Source: Silene noctiflora
Taxonomy: Eukaryota; Streptophyta; Magnoliopsida; Caryophyllales; Caryophyllaceae
Assembly: GCA_009801015.1 (NCBI GenBank)
Contig: VHZZ01020186.1
Span: forward strand, 10,258 to 31,002
Reading direction: 5' to 3'
DNA: 20,745 nt
Translations under genes and position numbers: made by a program
In this document: in pieces, positions 9,101 through 17,964 of the stretch
Position numbering within the stretch: the stretch's first letter is position 1
How the letters are laid out: every line of letters starts with the position of its first letter
Notes under the pieces: generated by a model
Databases searched by the model: none
What the model saw: the letters and a program-made list of their open reading frames with translations, nothing else
Told to the model about the DNA's origin: nothing

Positions 9101-12100
9101 TCCGCTCTTGAGTATAGCATTCAACTACGTGAATATATGTCAGGTGTAGGTGTGGATTCGCATACTGCTATTAATTTTGCTCACTTCCTTTACCATTCTC
9201 ATTGTAAGAAATTCCTTTCTGATTCAGAGGTTTCTTCAGTCGTACAAAGCATGCCTATGATTGATGGCTCTGGATGTATCAGGGTACAGAGAACTCAGAC
9301 ACTTGTGCCTTCTTTGGGAAGTAAGTGGGTCAAGCTACTTGGAACAAGTAATCCTTTTGTAAAAGTGGACTACGTTGACATAGGGAAGGCTTATGATGCA
9401 ACCGGTGAATTTGCCGGGAGACATACCCCTGAGAAAGTGCTTCTCAGCTTTCTGACTACTCATGCCAAAGCTCAAGACCTGCCAGAGTTAACACCTCCGG
9501 GCGTGTCTTTGACTGTTGCTTCCTGGCAAATGACAAGTGAGCAGGCTTTCTTGCTCCTTGACTGGATCCGGTTTCATAGAACCATGGGCTCTTATATACC
9601 TGAATGTTTCACTCATAGCATTCGCTCAGGCAAATGGATGAAGACTACTTCTGGTTTCGACTGTCCAACAAATTGTATCATCCCAAATGAAACCGGAAAA
9701 GCAATGCTTCAAATAGTTAAGAATGGTCTTGCCGGGTTTTCAATTCTGGATGAAAATTTTTATGGTGAAAGGATAACTTTATACACAGGTGAATTACAGT
9801 TTCTTGGGGTTCGATGTGGTGTGAATGGTGTGCAGGAAACTATCATGGACCATTTCAAGCATCTATGTTCTTGCCCAATGAACAGAGCTACCGCATTTTC
9901 ACTCTTTATGTTTATGGGCTTTTTGAAGGCCATGCAGTTACTAGACGAGCAATGGTTAAATGCAATGAGTTATGGAAAATGGCTGAAGACTTTCAAAGGA
10001 TATGCTTCTCCAAGGGAATCGGTATTTCTACAATCAGAATCAGTAGCTGAAGCAGCGAGAATAGTGACTTGTCTAAATATTATTGATACAAACTATTACG
10101 GTGAAAAAATTTCTTTGTTTCTCGATGAACTTAAGCTGCTAGGAATCAAGTTTGAATCAGATTATGTATTCACTGGCACCAAAAAATATTTGTTTTCCAG
10201 AAAATCCCTTAACCCTGACGTCTCATTGTGGTTACTTATTGCTTAACTGCTTAAGAAACATGAGTTCCCTGGATACATCCTTTATCAAGATGCTAAGTGA
10301 GTATCCTTGGTTGAAAACATGCAATGGTTTCGTCTGTTCTTTGACTTCCATCCTGTATGAACCAATGTGGGAGAGTCTCCTAAATTTTGCAAAGGTGCCA
10401 TGGATAGATGAGAATTTCTATGCGAATGAAATCAATTTGTATAAAGATGAACTCAAAATGCTTGGAGTTGCTGTTGAGTTTACAGATGTATTGAAGATAG
10501 TTGTCAGCCAATTGAAGCTACATTTGTCTTCTTTGGTGCCAGTTAGCGAGGCTCCCAGTCATTTGATTGCCTTGCTTCGTTCTCTTGCAAAGATGAAGGA
10601 AACTGTTCCTTTTGATTTAGACTATTTGTGTCAGTTATTGAGCAACGAGGAAATTTTGAAGACCCGTCATGGTTTCAAGAGACCTACAGCATCAATACTC
10701 TTCAATTCAAAGTGGGCATCAATCTCGCAGTTCGTGGATCTTCCATTAATCGATGATTCTTATTATGGAATTGCAATATATTCCTTAAGAGATGAATTAA
10801 AGATGTTGGGTGTATTAACCAGCTTGAAAGACGGTGCAACTCTTGTTGCCATAGGGCTAACCAGGCCAATTGACATAGACCTTTTGACAGCTGAAGGCAC
10901 ACTTTCGCTGCTATCTTGTTTGAAAGAAATGATCGCTAATGGTCTTGACGATCCATGTATCAAGGCCTTTGTTGAAAACTTGAAGAGAAGCAAGCTCCTT
11001 AAGACTAGTTATGGATATAGATTGCCAGAGGACTGCTTCTTTTTTCATGGGGATTGGAGAGATATGCTTGACCCCGCAGATGCTCCATTCCTCGATGACA
11101 AATATTATGGGGTTGATATGTCTGATTATCTACATGAACTTAAAGCAATAGGTGTGAAGTTTGACCCCATGGGGGTTTGCTCAACACTCTTCCAGTCTCT
11201 TCCACAACTGGATGAAACTCCTCCAATTAAGCGCATTTATGGCTTTCTGAAGGAATTTCAATGGAAACCAGACTCACAGATAGAAGACAATTGGAAGATC
11301 TGGATTCCTGGAGAAGATGACTTCAGCAAGGGCAAATGGGTGGACTCTAGCCTTTGTGTTATTAACGATAAAGCTCGCCATTTTGCTCCTATATTATTTT
11401 CCCTTGATAGTTACTACGGAACTGACTTGTTACCATTCTTTAGCTCAACTTTTGGAGTAATAGAATCGCCCTCAACTAGTCATTACTTGCAAATTTGGAA
11501 CCTGTGGGAGTCAAATGAGAACCATGCAATTTCAGATGCCGAGTGTTGCTTCTTTTGGTCCTATGTTCTGAAGAATTGGAATACAGAGATCGAGGATGCT
11601 CTAAAGAAGAGTTTGGTTAAGGTGCCTACCGTTTTATCAGAGGGAGGCAGTGTTCTCGTTAACAAAGAGCAAGTGTTTGTACCAGATGATTTGTGGTTAA
11701 AAAACATATTTATGGTTGGTGCAGATTCTCCTACATTTGTTTGGTTGCCAAACAGCAATATGTTCTATTTTGTCAACCCTCGAAAATTGTCATCTGTCTA
11801 TGATGCTTTGGGAGTGAGAAAATTCTCCAAGTCTGTAAAATGCAGTATTACATTTCAGCACTCTCCGGATCAATCTGAGAACGCTGATCTAAAAAAGAAG
11901 CTCATTGTCAAAGGTCTTATTGAAACAATCTTGGGCTTTCTGGCATGTAAGATTCATATGCGCAAAAAGGGTCGACATGATGCTGTATTATCATTACTGA
12001 ACCTTTCGGTGTTCAAAAATAATGGGGATATACGAGTGTTGTATCAATTGCATTTGGCTGGTGATGTATGCGTGCAGAGAGAAGTTGAAAAATTGGTTCA

Positions 12101-13708
12101 TTGGGACAAAAAATCTCAAAAACTGTTCATTGATGGGTCATTTTGTGAAAATCACAAAGCCAATGCAAAGTTTGTGAACTTCTTCGCTGTCGAGATTGCT
12201 GAGGGGTTGTTACCCCAAGAAAGCTTAACTGCTGTTAATGAGCTTAGGAATTTGATTCACTTTGGTTTTCTGTATGAATTTGAAGAGCAGTCGATTCGGT
12301 TTCTTCTCACAAAAGAGAATATTGAGGTTTTGCCGGAAGATGAGGTTTTTCTTGTTTCTGCATTGTCCTCAAATAATACCCAACGTCTTTCGAAGCGCCG
12401 TGGTTCTGCTGTGCAGGAATTGGCACCATTGACTCCTAATGCTTCCCAACATGTAAAGAAAAGAAGATTGGATGAAATAGGTACCCTCCATTACAATTGT
12501 TTATGTACTCGCATTAGAGTTACGATCGTGATATCTTGTGTTAAATACATATTTGTGCACCGTATTTTAAGCTATGACAACTTAAGTTCAATATGTAATA
12601 ATTTAGCTCTTGGAGTGCGCATTGTTTAGACTTTCGAGTTTAGAGTTTAGAGTCCTCTATTACTGCCTAGTACATACTTGTGTAGTAATTAGATATAAAA
12701 GGAAGAATGTGTTAAATGTGAAAACCCATTTCCTATTGTCACGTAATTTAACCTTATATTCTCACTACGTAGTCAACCTTATTGATATAAACTTAAGTTT
12801 GTGAACTTTTGATGCAGCAGCTGACAAAAGCAGATTAACCTCCAACTCCACGCCAAATGTCAACAAGTACGCTGATGGTCACATACTTGAAAATTTACTC
12901 GTTTACTGATATAAATTGTTATTTCACACTTTATTTAGAGTAATACGCTTTATCCTTTGACTAGGTTGTTGAAGAAAGTAGCTTCAAAAGGAGAGGCAAC
13001 TAAGGATTCTAATATGAAGCCAAAGAGGCCAAAAAATTCCTTTGTAGTCTTCATGTATGTGTCAATATGCTTACACATTTTAACATTTTTCATCATCCAA
13101 TTTATGCTTGTATCGTTTTGTGTATGTAGGGAGGATTTCCGGAAGCAATACAAATTGGAGTCCAATAACAACAAAGAAATCCTTGTGAGTATTATAGTTG
13201 CATTTTCTGTTGTTGTGTAGGATGGTGCGATCTTGGATTTATCATTTGCCTCATGCCTAAGAACCCTCATTTACCTCACCTGAACTCATCCGATCCTCAT
13301 GATCAATTTGACATGTCTACAAATTCCTTATCTGGTTGCTGTCGTTTGTTTTTGGATTTCAATTAGGCATCTGGTTCAGAAAAGTGGAGAGCTATGTCCA
13401 GTCTTGTGAGTTCCTATTTTGAATTTCCACCTACTACTTGTAGGATTGGTAGAACTTTGTACATGAACTAAAATTTACACAAATTGTTCAGGAGAGGGCC
13501 CCTTTCATTGAAGTTGCCGAGAAAAAGAAAGCTGAATATACAAAGGAGTTACAAACATATCACAGTAAACTGGTACCTATATTGTGCTTAGGGTATTATA
13601 TTTATCATGCTATATTGTTTTGTGATGATATGCTCAACTCAACAGGTCCAGTATGTGAAGGAAGAATCTCCATCTGATGATAACGATGAGGACGAGGCCA
13701 TGGACTGA
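6151..13708 (+). CDS. Sacsin/NO VEIN-type GHKL ATPase with C-terminal HMG box (nine exons, one apparent frameshift)
   Basis: Proposed exons: 6151-6309, 7090-7300, 7620-12480, 12818-12866, 12965-13054, 13130-13184, 13367-13405, 13492-13572, 13646-13708. All introns are GT-AG and all phases agree. Total 1868 residues, once one base of the A run at 10181-10186 is discounted. The N-terminus has Hsp90-like ATP-binding motifs: ELLQNAEDN (residues 50-58, helix with Glu, Asn and Asp), a degenerate NNEVGFS (90-96), and the glycine-rich lid GFIGEKGIGFKSVF (117-130). The first two introns split this fold. Residues of about 770-1400 hold some six copies of a 113-residue module. A basic KKRR stretch (about 1737-1740, nuclear-signal-like) precedes the HMG part at 1779-1848. 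By family this is the plant group of large sacsin-like or NO VEIN-like ATPases; the molecular function is poorly known and DNA or chromatin contact is inferred from the HMG box. The frameshift may be an assembly error or real decay; nothing else in the gene looks broken. Confidence 0.8.
6513..6710. mobile_element. Degraded Stowaway-like MITE in intron 1
   Basis: The left end CTCCCTCCGTCCCTGTCATTTGTAGACC is the common plant Stowaway-type end. About 170 bp later, 'atcaaaggtagacaaataatga' is roughly its complement, but the final GGACGGAGGGAG has been lost. It lies within the 780-bp intron 1 (6310-7089). A further GGGAGTA at about 7056-7062 may be an unrelated end fragment. Confidence 0.55.
7301..7619 (+). 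other. Intron 2 of the ATPase gene, splitting the glycine-rich lid
   Basis: The donor follows GAAAAAG at 7300 and the acceptor is TGCAG at 7615-7619. Joining them in phase 1 restores GEKGIGFKSVF, a sequence typical of the lid of this ATPase family, which confirms the splice. The intron holds no other feature that I can recognise. Confidence 0.85.
9540..11480 (+). repeat. Coding repeat: about six modules of ~113 residues in the ATPase protein
   Basis: Each module has the order: a hydrophobic helix with LL..L/C, then W(M/L)KT..G(F/Y)..P, then W, then (I/L)D(E/D).(F/Y)YG, then ELK.LGV. The WLKT-like anchors fall near residues 794, 909, 1020, 1135 and 1249, with a degenerate sixth (GKWVDSSLCVI) near 1362. 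The spacing is therefore 111-115 residues. Copies are divergent in DNA, so this is an old protein-level duplication and not a recent satellite. The regular pitch suggests an elongated repeat scaffold, which is inference. Confidence 0.8.
10181..10186 (+). other. Apparent +1 frameshift in an A6 run
   Basis: The frame open from exon 3 runs to a stop at 10246 with a tail that does not look like the family. A second frame, open until 12629, takes over with typical module sequence (NICFPENPL..., LLLNCLRN, WLKT). The switch is explained exactly by one extra A in this six-A run: with five A the protein reads FTGTKNICFPENP. Homopolymer miscount in a draft assembly is the simplest cause; a true inactivating insertion is the alternative. 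Confidence 0.8.
12481..12817 (+). other. Intron 3, linking the ATPase exon to the HMG-box exons
   Basis: The donor is ATAG|GTACCC after the basic KKRRLDEI stretch. The acceptor GATGCAG|CAG|CTGAC is a tandem NAGNAG site, so exon 4 may start at 12818 or 12821, with a one-Ala difference. If retained, the intron adds about 49 residues and stops at 12629. Phase 1 is preserved into exon 4. Confidence 0.6.
12818..13708 (+). CDS. HMGB-type HMG box and acidic tail (exons 4-9 of the fusion, or a truncated HMGB gene)
   Basis: Six small exons encode a Lys-rich leader (KLLKKVASKGEATKDSN), then MKPKRPKNSFVVFMEDFRKQ (start of the HMG box), SEKWRAMSS, ERAPFIEVAEKKKAEY and a tail SPSDDNDEDEAMD ending in TGA. 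Key HMG-box residues are present: the PKRP start, the helix I aromatics, Trp in EKW, and the APF and AEKKKAEY stretches. Breaks after FM, after NNKEIL, before ERAP and after HSKL look like the splice positions of plant HMGB genes, as I recall them. HMGB proteins bend and bind DNA in chromatin. The loop between helices I and II is about three residues shorter than usual. No ATG opens exon 4; a stop (TGA, 12802-12804) lies just upstream in frame. The first usable internal Met is at 13014, immediately before the box. Confidence 0.82.
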
Positions 13709-13952
13709 AAAAGGAATAACCTGAACTATAACAGCCTTAAAGGTGACATTCTACTTTCTTATTTTAGTATTAGTTTCACCGTGATTTACATATTATCATC
13801 AGAATGTGTTGTCTCTAGTGTCGCTTTTAGAAGTAGCCTCTCTAACATGGACTGCAGCAATGTGACGATGTGAGGTAGAGTGATTTTTGAGATTTTAAGC
13901 ATGATTTCATATATTTAATCAAATTTATGTTTTTAAAGAATGATGAGTGCAA
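13709..13952 (+). other. Probable 3' untranslated region and flank
   Basis: This follows the TGA at 13706-13708 and ends at the hAT MITE. It has no reading frame and no clear AATAAA. The 3' end of the transcript is not determined and could extend beyond the MITE. Confidence 0.35.
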
Positions 13953-13960
13953 CACTTGGG

Positions 13961-14341
13961 CTAGGTAGCACGGACACTCCTCCTAATCAGCCGTCCCGTG
14001 TCCGACACCGTGTCGGATACGACACTCATCGGACACACGCCGGACACGCCTAAATGTGTCGGATACCAATTAATGAGGAATGAGATGTCGAAAGACCGAA
14101 AAAGATTGATTAGAAGACGGTTTTGAGTGGGAAATGAGAATAAACTATACTCAAAGTCAAATTTCAGCTTCAATTATTTAAATTTAATATCAAATACATT
14201 TACAAAAATAAAATGATACGTTAATTTTAACTATAAATATATATTTTATTAAATTTAAATAACGTGTCCCGTGTTCTAAATTTTATGGGATGCCGTGTCA
14301 CGTGTCGGTGTCGTGTCCGTGTTCGTTTTGGTGCTACCTAG
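13961..14341. mobile_element. hAT-type MITE with perfect 8-bp target duplication
   Basis: The ends CTAGGTAGCAC and GTGCTACCTAG are perfect inverted repeats, flanked by CACTTGGG at 13953-13960 and 14342-14349. The interior is GTGTCGGACAC-rich at both ends and AT-rich in the middle, with no transposase. Intact ends and a perfect duplication suggest a fairly recent insertion just downstream of the gene. Confidence 0.9.
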
Positions 14342-14349
14342 CACTTGGG

Positions 14350-15270
14350 TGCATACTCATGCTCGAACCCCTTTCCTCGTCATAGCCTTGTAGTCAGTAA
14401 CAGTGAAGTTTATTGTTTGGACGCTACATATTATTCTCTTAAGTTGAGCAACACTTCTTGTGTCTTATGTCCCTTCACAGCTATCTCAGAGTGATGATTT
14501 TTGCATCCTGAAATGTTAAAGCACTGTGGAAGCTTGAATTCTCGGATTTTGGAAGATGTACTCTCCACTTTTGCTACAGTGTAAAGTCTAGCAAACTTTT
14601 GTATATATGGCTGACTGGGCTGTACTACTGGCGTCAAGTATATATTAGCTTGTAAGGAGAACATGAACTGACTGGTATCTTTTGGCTAATCAAGTAAGGC
14701 ATCTATTATCTGGCAAATCTGGACCAGATTTTAGACAACCGTCTCAAACCCAACCCGATAGAATCTGAAAATGTTGCGAACCGAAATCGACTCGAATCAG
14801 ATGATGACCCCTGCCTGAATCAGAACCAAACCCCGATGATCTGTAAAGCGGGACTTCCCTATATTGATTTCCACCCAACTTGATGTGACTCGACTAGACA
14901 TTTGATCCAACTTGTAAGATAATCCGAAATTTATCTTAAATTTTTACTAGCAACAAGATTAAAACAGGAGTATATATATGATTTGCTAAAAATAAACATT
15001 ATCTAGTTATACGCGTTCCCGGTGTATTTGATCTATTTTGGAAAAGTTGTTACCTAACCATCATTATATATTAAAGAGATATTCTACATAATACTCGTAT
15101 GTTTTCTGGGTTTTTAAGGGACACTCCTCATTTTCCACTAAAAAAACTCAGATGGCCTATAATTCATGGTTACAGATGCTAAACCTGGCGTTTTTTTTTT
15201 TCCAAATTAATCGTCTTTACGAGATCTTTTAGTAACACTAGACTCCAAACTACAACCGCTAGTGTTATGG
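14350..15270. other. Intergenic stretch with no recognisable gene
   Basis: Only short chance frames are present. A 77-codon minus-strand frame at 14431-14664 has no family signature. The first 350 bp could be distal 3' UTR of the upstream gene. The remainder is AT-rich with poly-T runs. I see no RNA gene, no element ends and no repeats worth naming. Confidence 0.5.
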
Positions 15271-15278
15271 ATCCTAGT

Positions 15279-15776
15279 TAGACCCGTCAAACGGGTCAGG
15301 CGGGTCGGGTCAGATACTGGTCGGGTTAGGGTTAGAATACGGGTTTTAGAAATAATTTCTACGTCTTTTTTAAACAATTTTTTTTAATTAAAAAAAAAAC
15401 CATTTTTTTAAAATTTAAAACATATTTAAAATTAATATTTTAATCATATTCAACGTTTATGTTAATTATATTGACATAATTATTAAAATAAGTTTTTTTA
15501 ATAATTATTTTATTATTAAATATTATAAAAATTATACAAAATTGACTTTTTAGTTGTATTTGTAATTTTAAGTAATAAAAAAAAATTAACCATTTTTTCA
15601 AATATGATATATAAATATTAATATTTTAATAAAATTCTTGATTTACCTTTGACCCCGTTCAGATCGGATCGGGTTCAGGTCAAACGAGTCGCAGGTTGAA
15701 AAAATTGGGTTTGTAACCCTAAAAAACGGGTCGGGCGGGTTACGTTTTCGGGTCGGGTCGAGTTTTGACAGGTCTA
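15279..15776. mobile_element. hAT-type MITE rich in CGGGTCGGG ends
   Basis: The termini TAGACCCGTCAAACGGGTC and CGAGTTTTGACAGGTCTA are inverted with a few mismatches, flanked by a perfect 8-bp duplication ATCCTAGT (15271-15278 and 15777-15784). Subterminal CGGGTCGGG/CCCGACCCG-type motifs surround an A/T-rich core. It is 498 bp and non-coding. Confidence 0.9.
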
Positions 15777-15845
15777 ATCCTAGTTTAAGGACTAAAGCAT
15801 AACACTATATATAAGACGACACTTTTCTAGAAAGTAACTGTGTAC

Positions 15846-16178
15846 TTCTTACGAGGGAGCGTCTTCAGCGTTTTCATGTTTCTGTGCCTGTCCATTGTAC
15901 CCTAGTAATCATCACATAGAAGATCGAGACCACCTTTTCTTTAATTGCCTCGTGTTGCATATTATTTCTGAAGGTGTTGGTGTTGCCGAGGTTGTTACCT
16001 TTTATCACTGTCACACTAATGATCATTACTCAAATTTTGTGGAAAAATTGAATGCTTTTAAGGACTCTATCCCCCTTAAATCTTTTCAAATGACCATTTT
16101 TTTGGTAGAACTTGTGCTTTAATAGAAATAAACTTATTTTTGAGAACGTTCTAATAGATGTACATAAAATTACACAAG
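15846..16178 (+). pseudogene. LINE-type reverse transcriptase remnant (zinc-binding region), 5' of a CACTA insertion
   Basis: Two overlapping frames resemble the end of plant LINE reverse transcriptases. LTRERLQRFHV leads to the first Cys, then, after a frame change, HHIEDRDHLFFNC shows the zf-RVT signature (…E.RDHLFF.C). A later frame change gives RNKLIFENV, like the C-terminal ERN.R.F region. At least two frameshifts and several stops show that it is dead. It ends at the CACTA element, and its frame resumes on the other side. Confidence 0.65.
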
Positions 16179-16384
16179 CACTACAAGAATACAACAGTTG
16201 GGCGACTGAAAACAGTCGTCAATATCAATTTGGCGACTGAAATTAGTGGCCCGAGGCTAGTCGCGAACATTAGTTGCCTCTTGCAACTCGGGCGACTGAA
16301 TTCAGTCGCCAAAATTGAAAGAGTAGTCGCCATGTAAGCAATTTGATGACTACCTGGTCAATCGCCAATTTGGCGACTACTCTC

Positions 16385-16663
16385 CTTTTCAATCGCCAAT
16401 CTGGCGACTACTTTCAGTCGCCAAACAGTCATGTTTTTGCATTTGCTACAAAGACAAAACCCATTTGTATAGAGATGTTCTTGTACCTCAATGTCATGTA
16501 GGTAGTTCACGTTTTTGCATTTGCTACAAGGACACCTAAGTTTATTTTCTACCAAGTCATATTCATCTTGTTGTTTAGCAAATTCAATAATCTCGGTAAC
16601 ACCCTTTATAAATCTAGCGGTAATACGTCTCTTCTTATTATCTAACCTTCCATCATATCCATG
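16385..16663 (-). pseudogene. Fragment of CACTA TNP2 protein: transposase-associated domain
   Basis: The minus strand reads HGYDGRLDNKKRR, then a segment with FIKGVTEIIEFA, then RCPCSKCKN and EVQEHLYTNGF. This matches the cysteine-bearing transposase-associated domain at the N-terminus of plant TNP2-like proteins (…Gv.eFi.fA…CPC.KC.N…HL...GF). Downstream the frame runs into a second copy of CSKCKN, derived from a short duplicated DNA segment (about 16434 and 16513), and then into subterminal repeats. The transposase body is therefore deleted. Confidence 0.7.
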
Positions 16664-16797
16664 AACGTTTTAATCTCTTCATTTTAATCTAAACAATAAC
16701 CCATAAAACAATTTTTAACAATAATATTACANCTAAAATTACACTAATTTTTGTTAACAATACTAACATTATATTAGTTATACTAATAACATACTAC

Positions 16798-17397
16798 CTT
16801 ACACTAATTAGGACCACTAATTGTACAATTAAAAGAAAATTATACACACTAACTTAAACAATAATAACACTGTACCAAGTTATTACTAATTATGTCAATC
16901 AATAACACTAACATTATCAAAATCTATCATACATTCTACATCATAACCCCAATTCACATAATAATAACAACTTATCAAAACCCCCCAATTTATATAAACT
17001 CTAACCCTCAATTTAACCCTAATTAACTAACAATTAAATAGCATAACAACATCAATAAGGCTAACAACATCATCTTACACTAATTAGGACCACTAATTGT
17101 ACAATTAAAAGAAAATTATACACACTAACTTAAACAATAATAACACTATACCAAGTTATTACTAATTATATCAATCAATAACACTAACATTATCAAAATC
17201 TATCATACATTCTACATCATAACCCCAATTCACATAATAATAACAATTTATCAAAAACCCNCAATTTCTATAAACCCTAACCCCCAATTTAACCCTAATT
17301 AACTAACAATTAAATAGCATAACAACATCAATAAGGCTAACAACATCATCTTACACTAATTAGAAACACTAATTGTACAATGAAAGAAAAATTAAAC
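16798..17397. repeat. 276-bp tandem repeat inside the CACTA element
   Basis: The unit starting CTTACACTAATTAG begins at 16798, 17074 and 17350, so the period is exactly 276 bp. The first two copies differ by only a few substitutions; the third is a partial of about 48 bp. The sequence is AT-rich and non-coding, with ACCCTAA-like bits. One N lies in the second copy. Confidence 0.9.
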
Positions 17398-17828
17398 TAA
17401 AAATTGAATGAGAAAAATGAAAACAAACCTTCCTAAGTGAAGAAGAAGAAGAGAAATGTAGCCGGTGAAGGTGCGGTGGTGAAGCTCACGGTGGTGGTGG
17501 CGGAATCCGGTGGCGGTAACAGAAGGTGGCGGAATCCGGTGTTTGAGTGTTTTTGGTGGTTATAGTAAAGTTGAATGTCGTATTCTGTTTCGCTTGATGC
17601 TTCTATAAAAAAAATTGGCGACTGATTTAGGTAGTTGCCAAATTGGCGACTGATTTCAGTCGCCCGAGTTTTCTTTCAGTCGCCAAGTTTAATGGATGGT
17701 ACGGAAATTGGTAGTCGTCAAATTGGCAACTGATTTTAGTCGCCCGAGTTTATATTCACTCTCCAAATTGGCGACTACCTGTAGCTGTTGCCTTTTTCCT
17801 GTCGCTCGATTTCGCTTTTCTTGTAGTG

Positions 17829-17900
17829 AAGCCATTTCGAGATCTTTATTCTTATGGTTCACTCTTAAGTATAAGCACTTGGATAACAAGGACACGGATC
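17829..17900 (+). pseudogene. Continuation of the LINE remnant after the CACTA insertion
   Basis: Removing the CACTA element and one AAG copy joins this segment in the same frame as the RNKLIFENV end on the left, giving an uninterrupted continuation starting AISRSLFLWF. No further LINE signature is evident after about 17900, so the right limit is a guess. Confidence 0.45.
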
Positions 17901-17964
17901 CAAAGCATGAACATCATGGTTTTAGTAATTGTATGATAATTGTATTACCCCTGACTTTCTTAGT

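Larger units (their letters stand above)
16179..17828. mobile_element. Non-autonomous CACTA (En/Spm) transposon, 1650 bp
   Basis: The ends CACTACAAGAA and TTCTTGTAGTG are inverted, flanked by the 3-bp duplication AAG (16176-16178 and 17829-17831). Both subterminal zones (about 16200-16430 and 17610-17815) carry many copies of TTGGCGACTGA or its complement in both orientations, the usual transposase-binding arrays. Inside are a minus-strand fragment of a TNP2-type protein and a 276-bp tandem repeat. It has no full transposase and so must have moved in trans. Confidence 0.92.

Noticed and set aside
10175..10192. Programmed ribosomal frameshift at the A run
   Set aside because: The needed shift is +1, the site does not match a known slippery motif, and nuclear plant genes of this family are not known to use one.
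10166..10200. Tiny intron (GT at 10166, AG at 10200) as a way to bridge the two frames
   Set aside because: At 35 bp it is too short for plant splicing, and it would delete residues that the one-base explanation keeps.
12610..12804. Short plus-strand frame between the ATPase and HMG exons
   Set aside because: It lies in intron 3, starts at a non-ATG codon and shows no similarity to a known domain.
16985..17310. Telomere-like ACCCTAA pieces
   Set aside because: Only isolated, irregular copies inside the 276-bp CACTA repeat; not a telomeric array.
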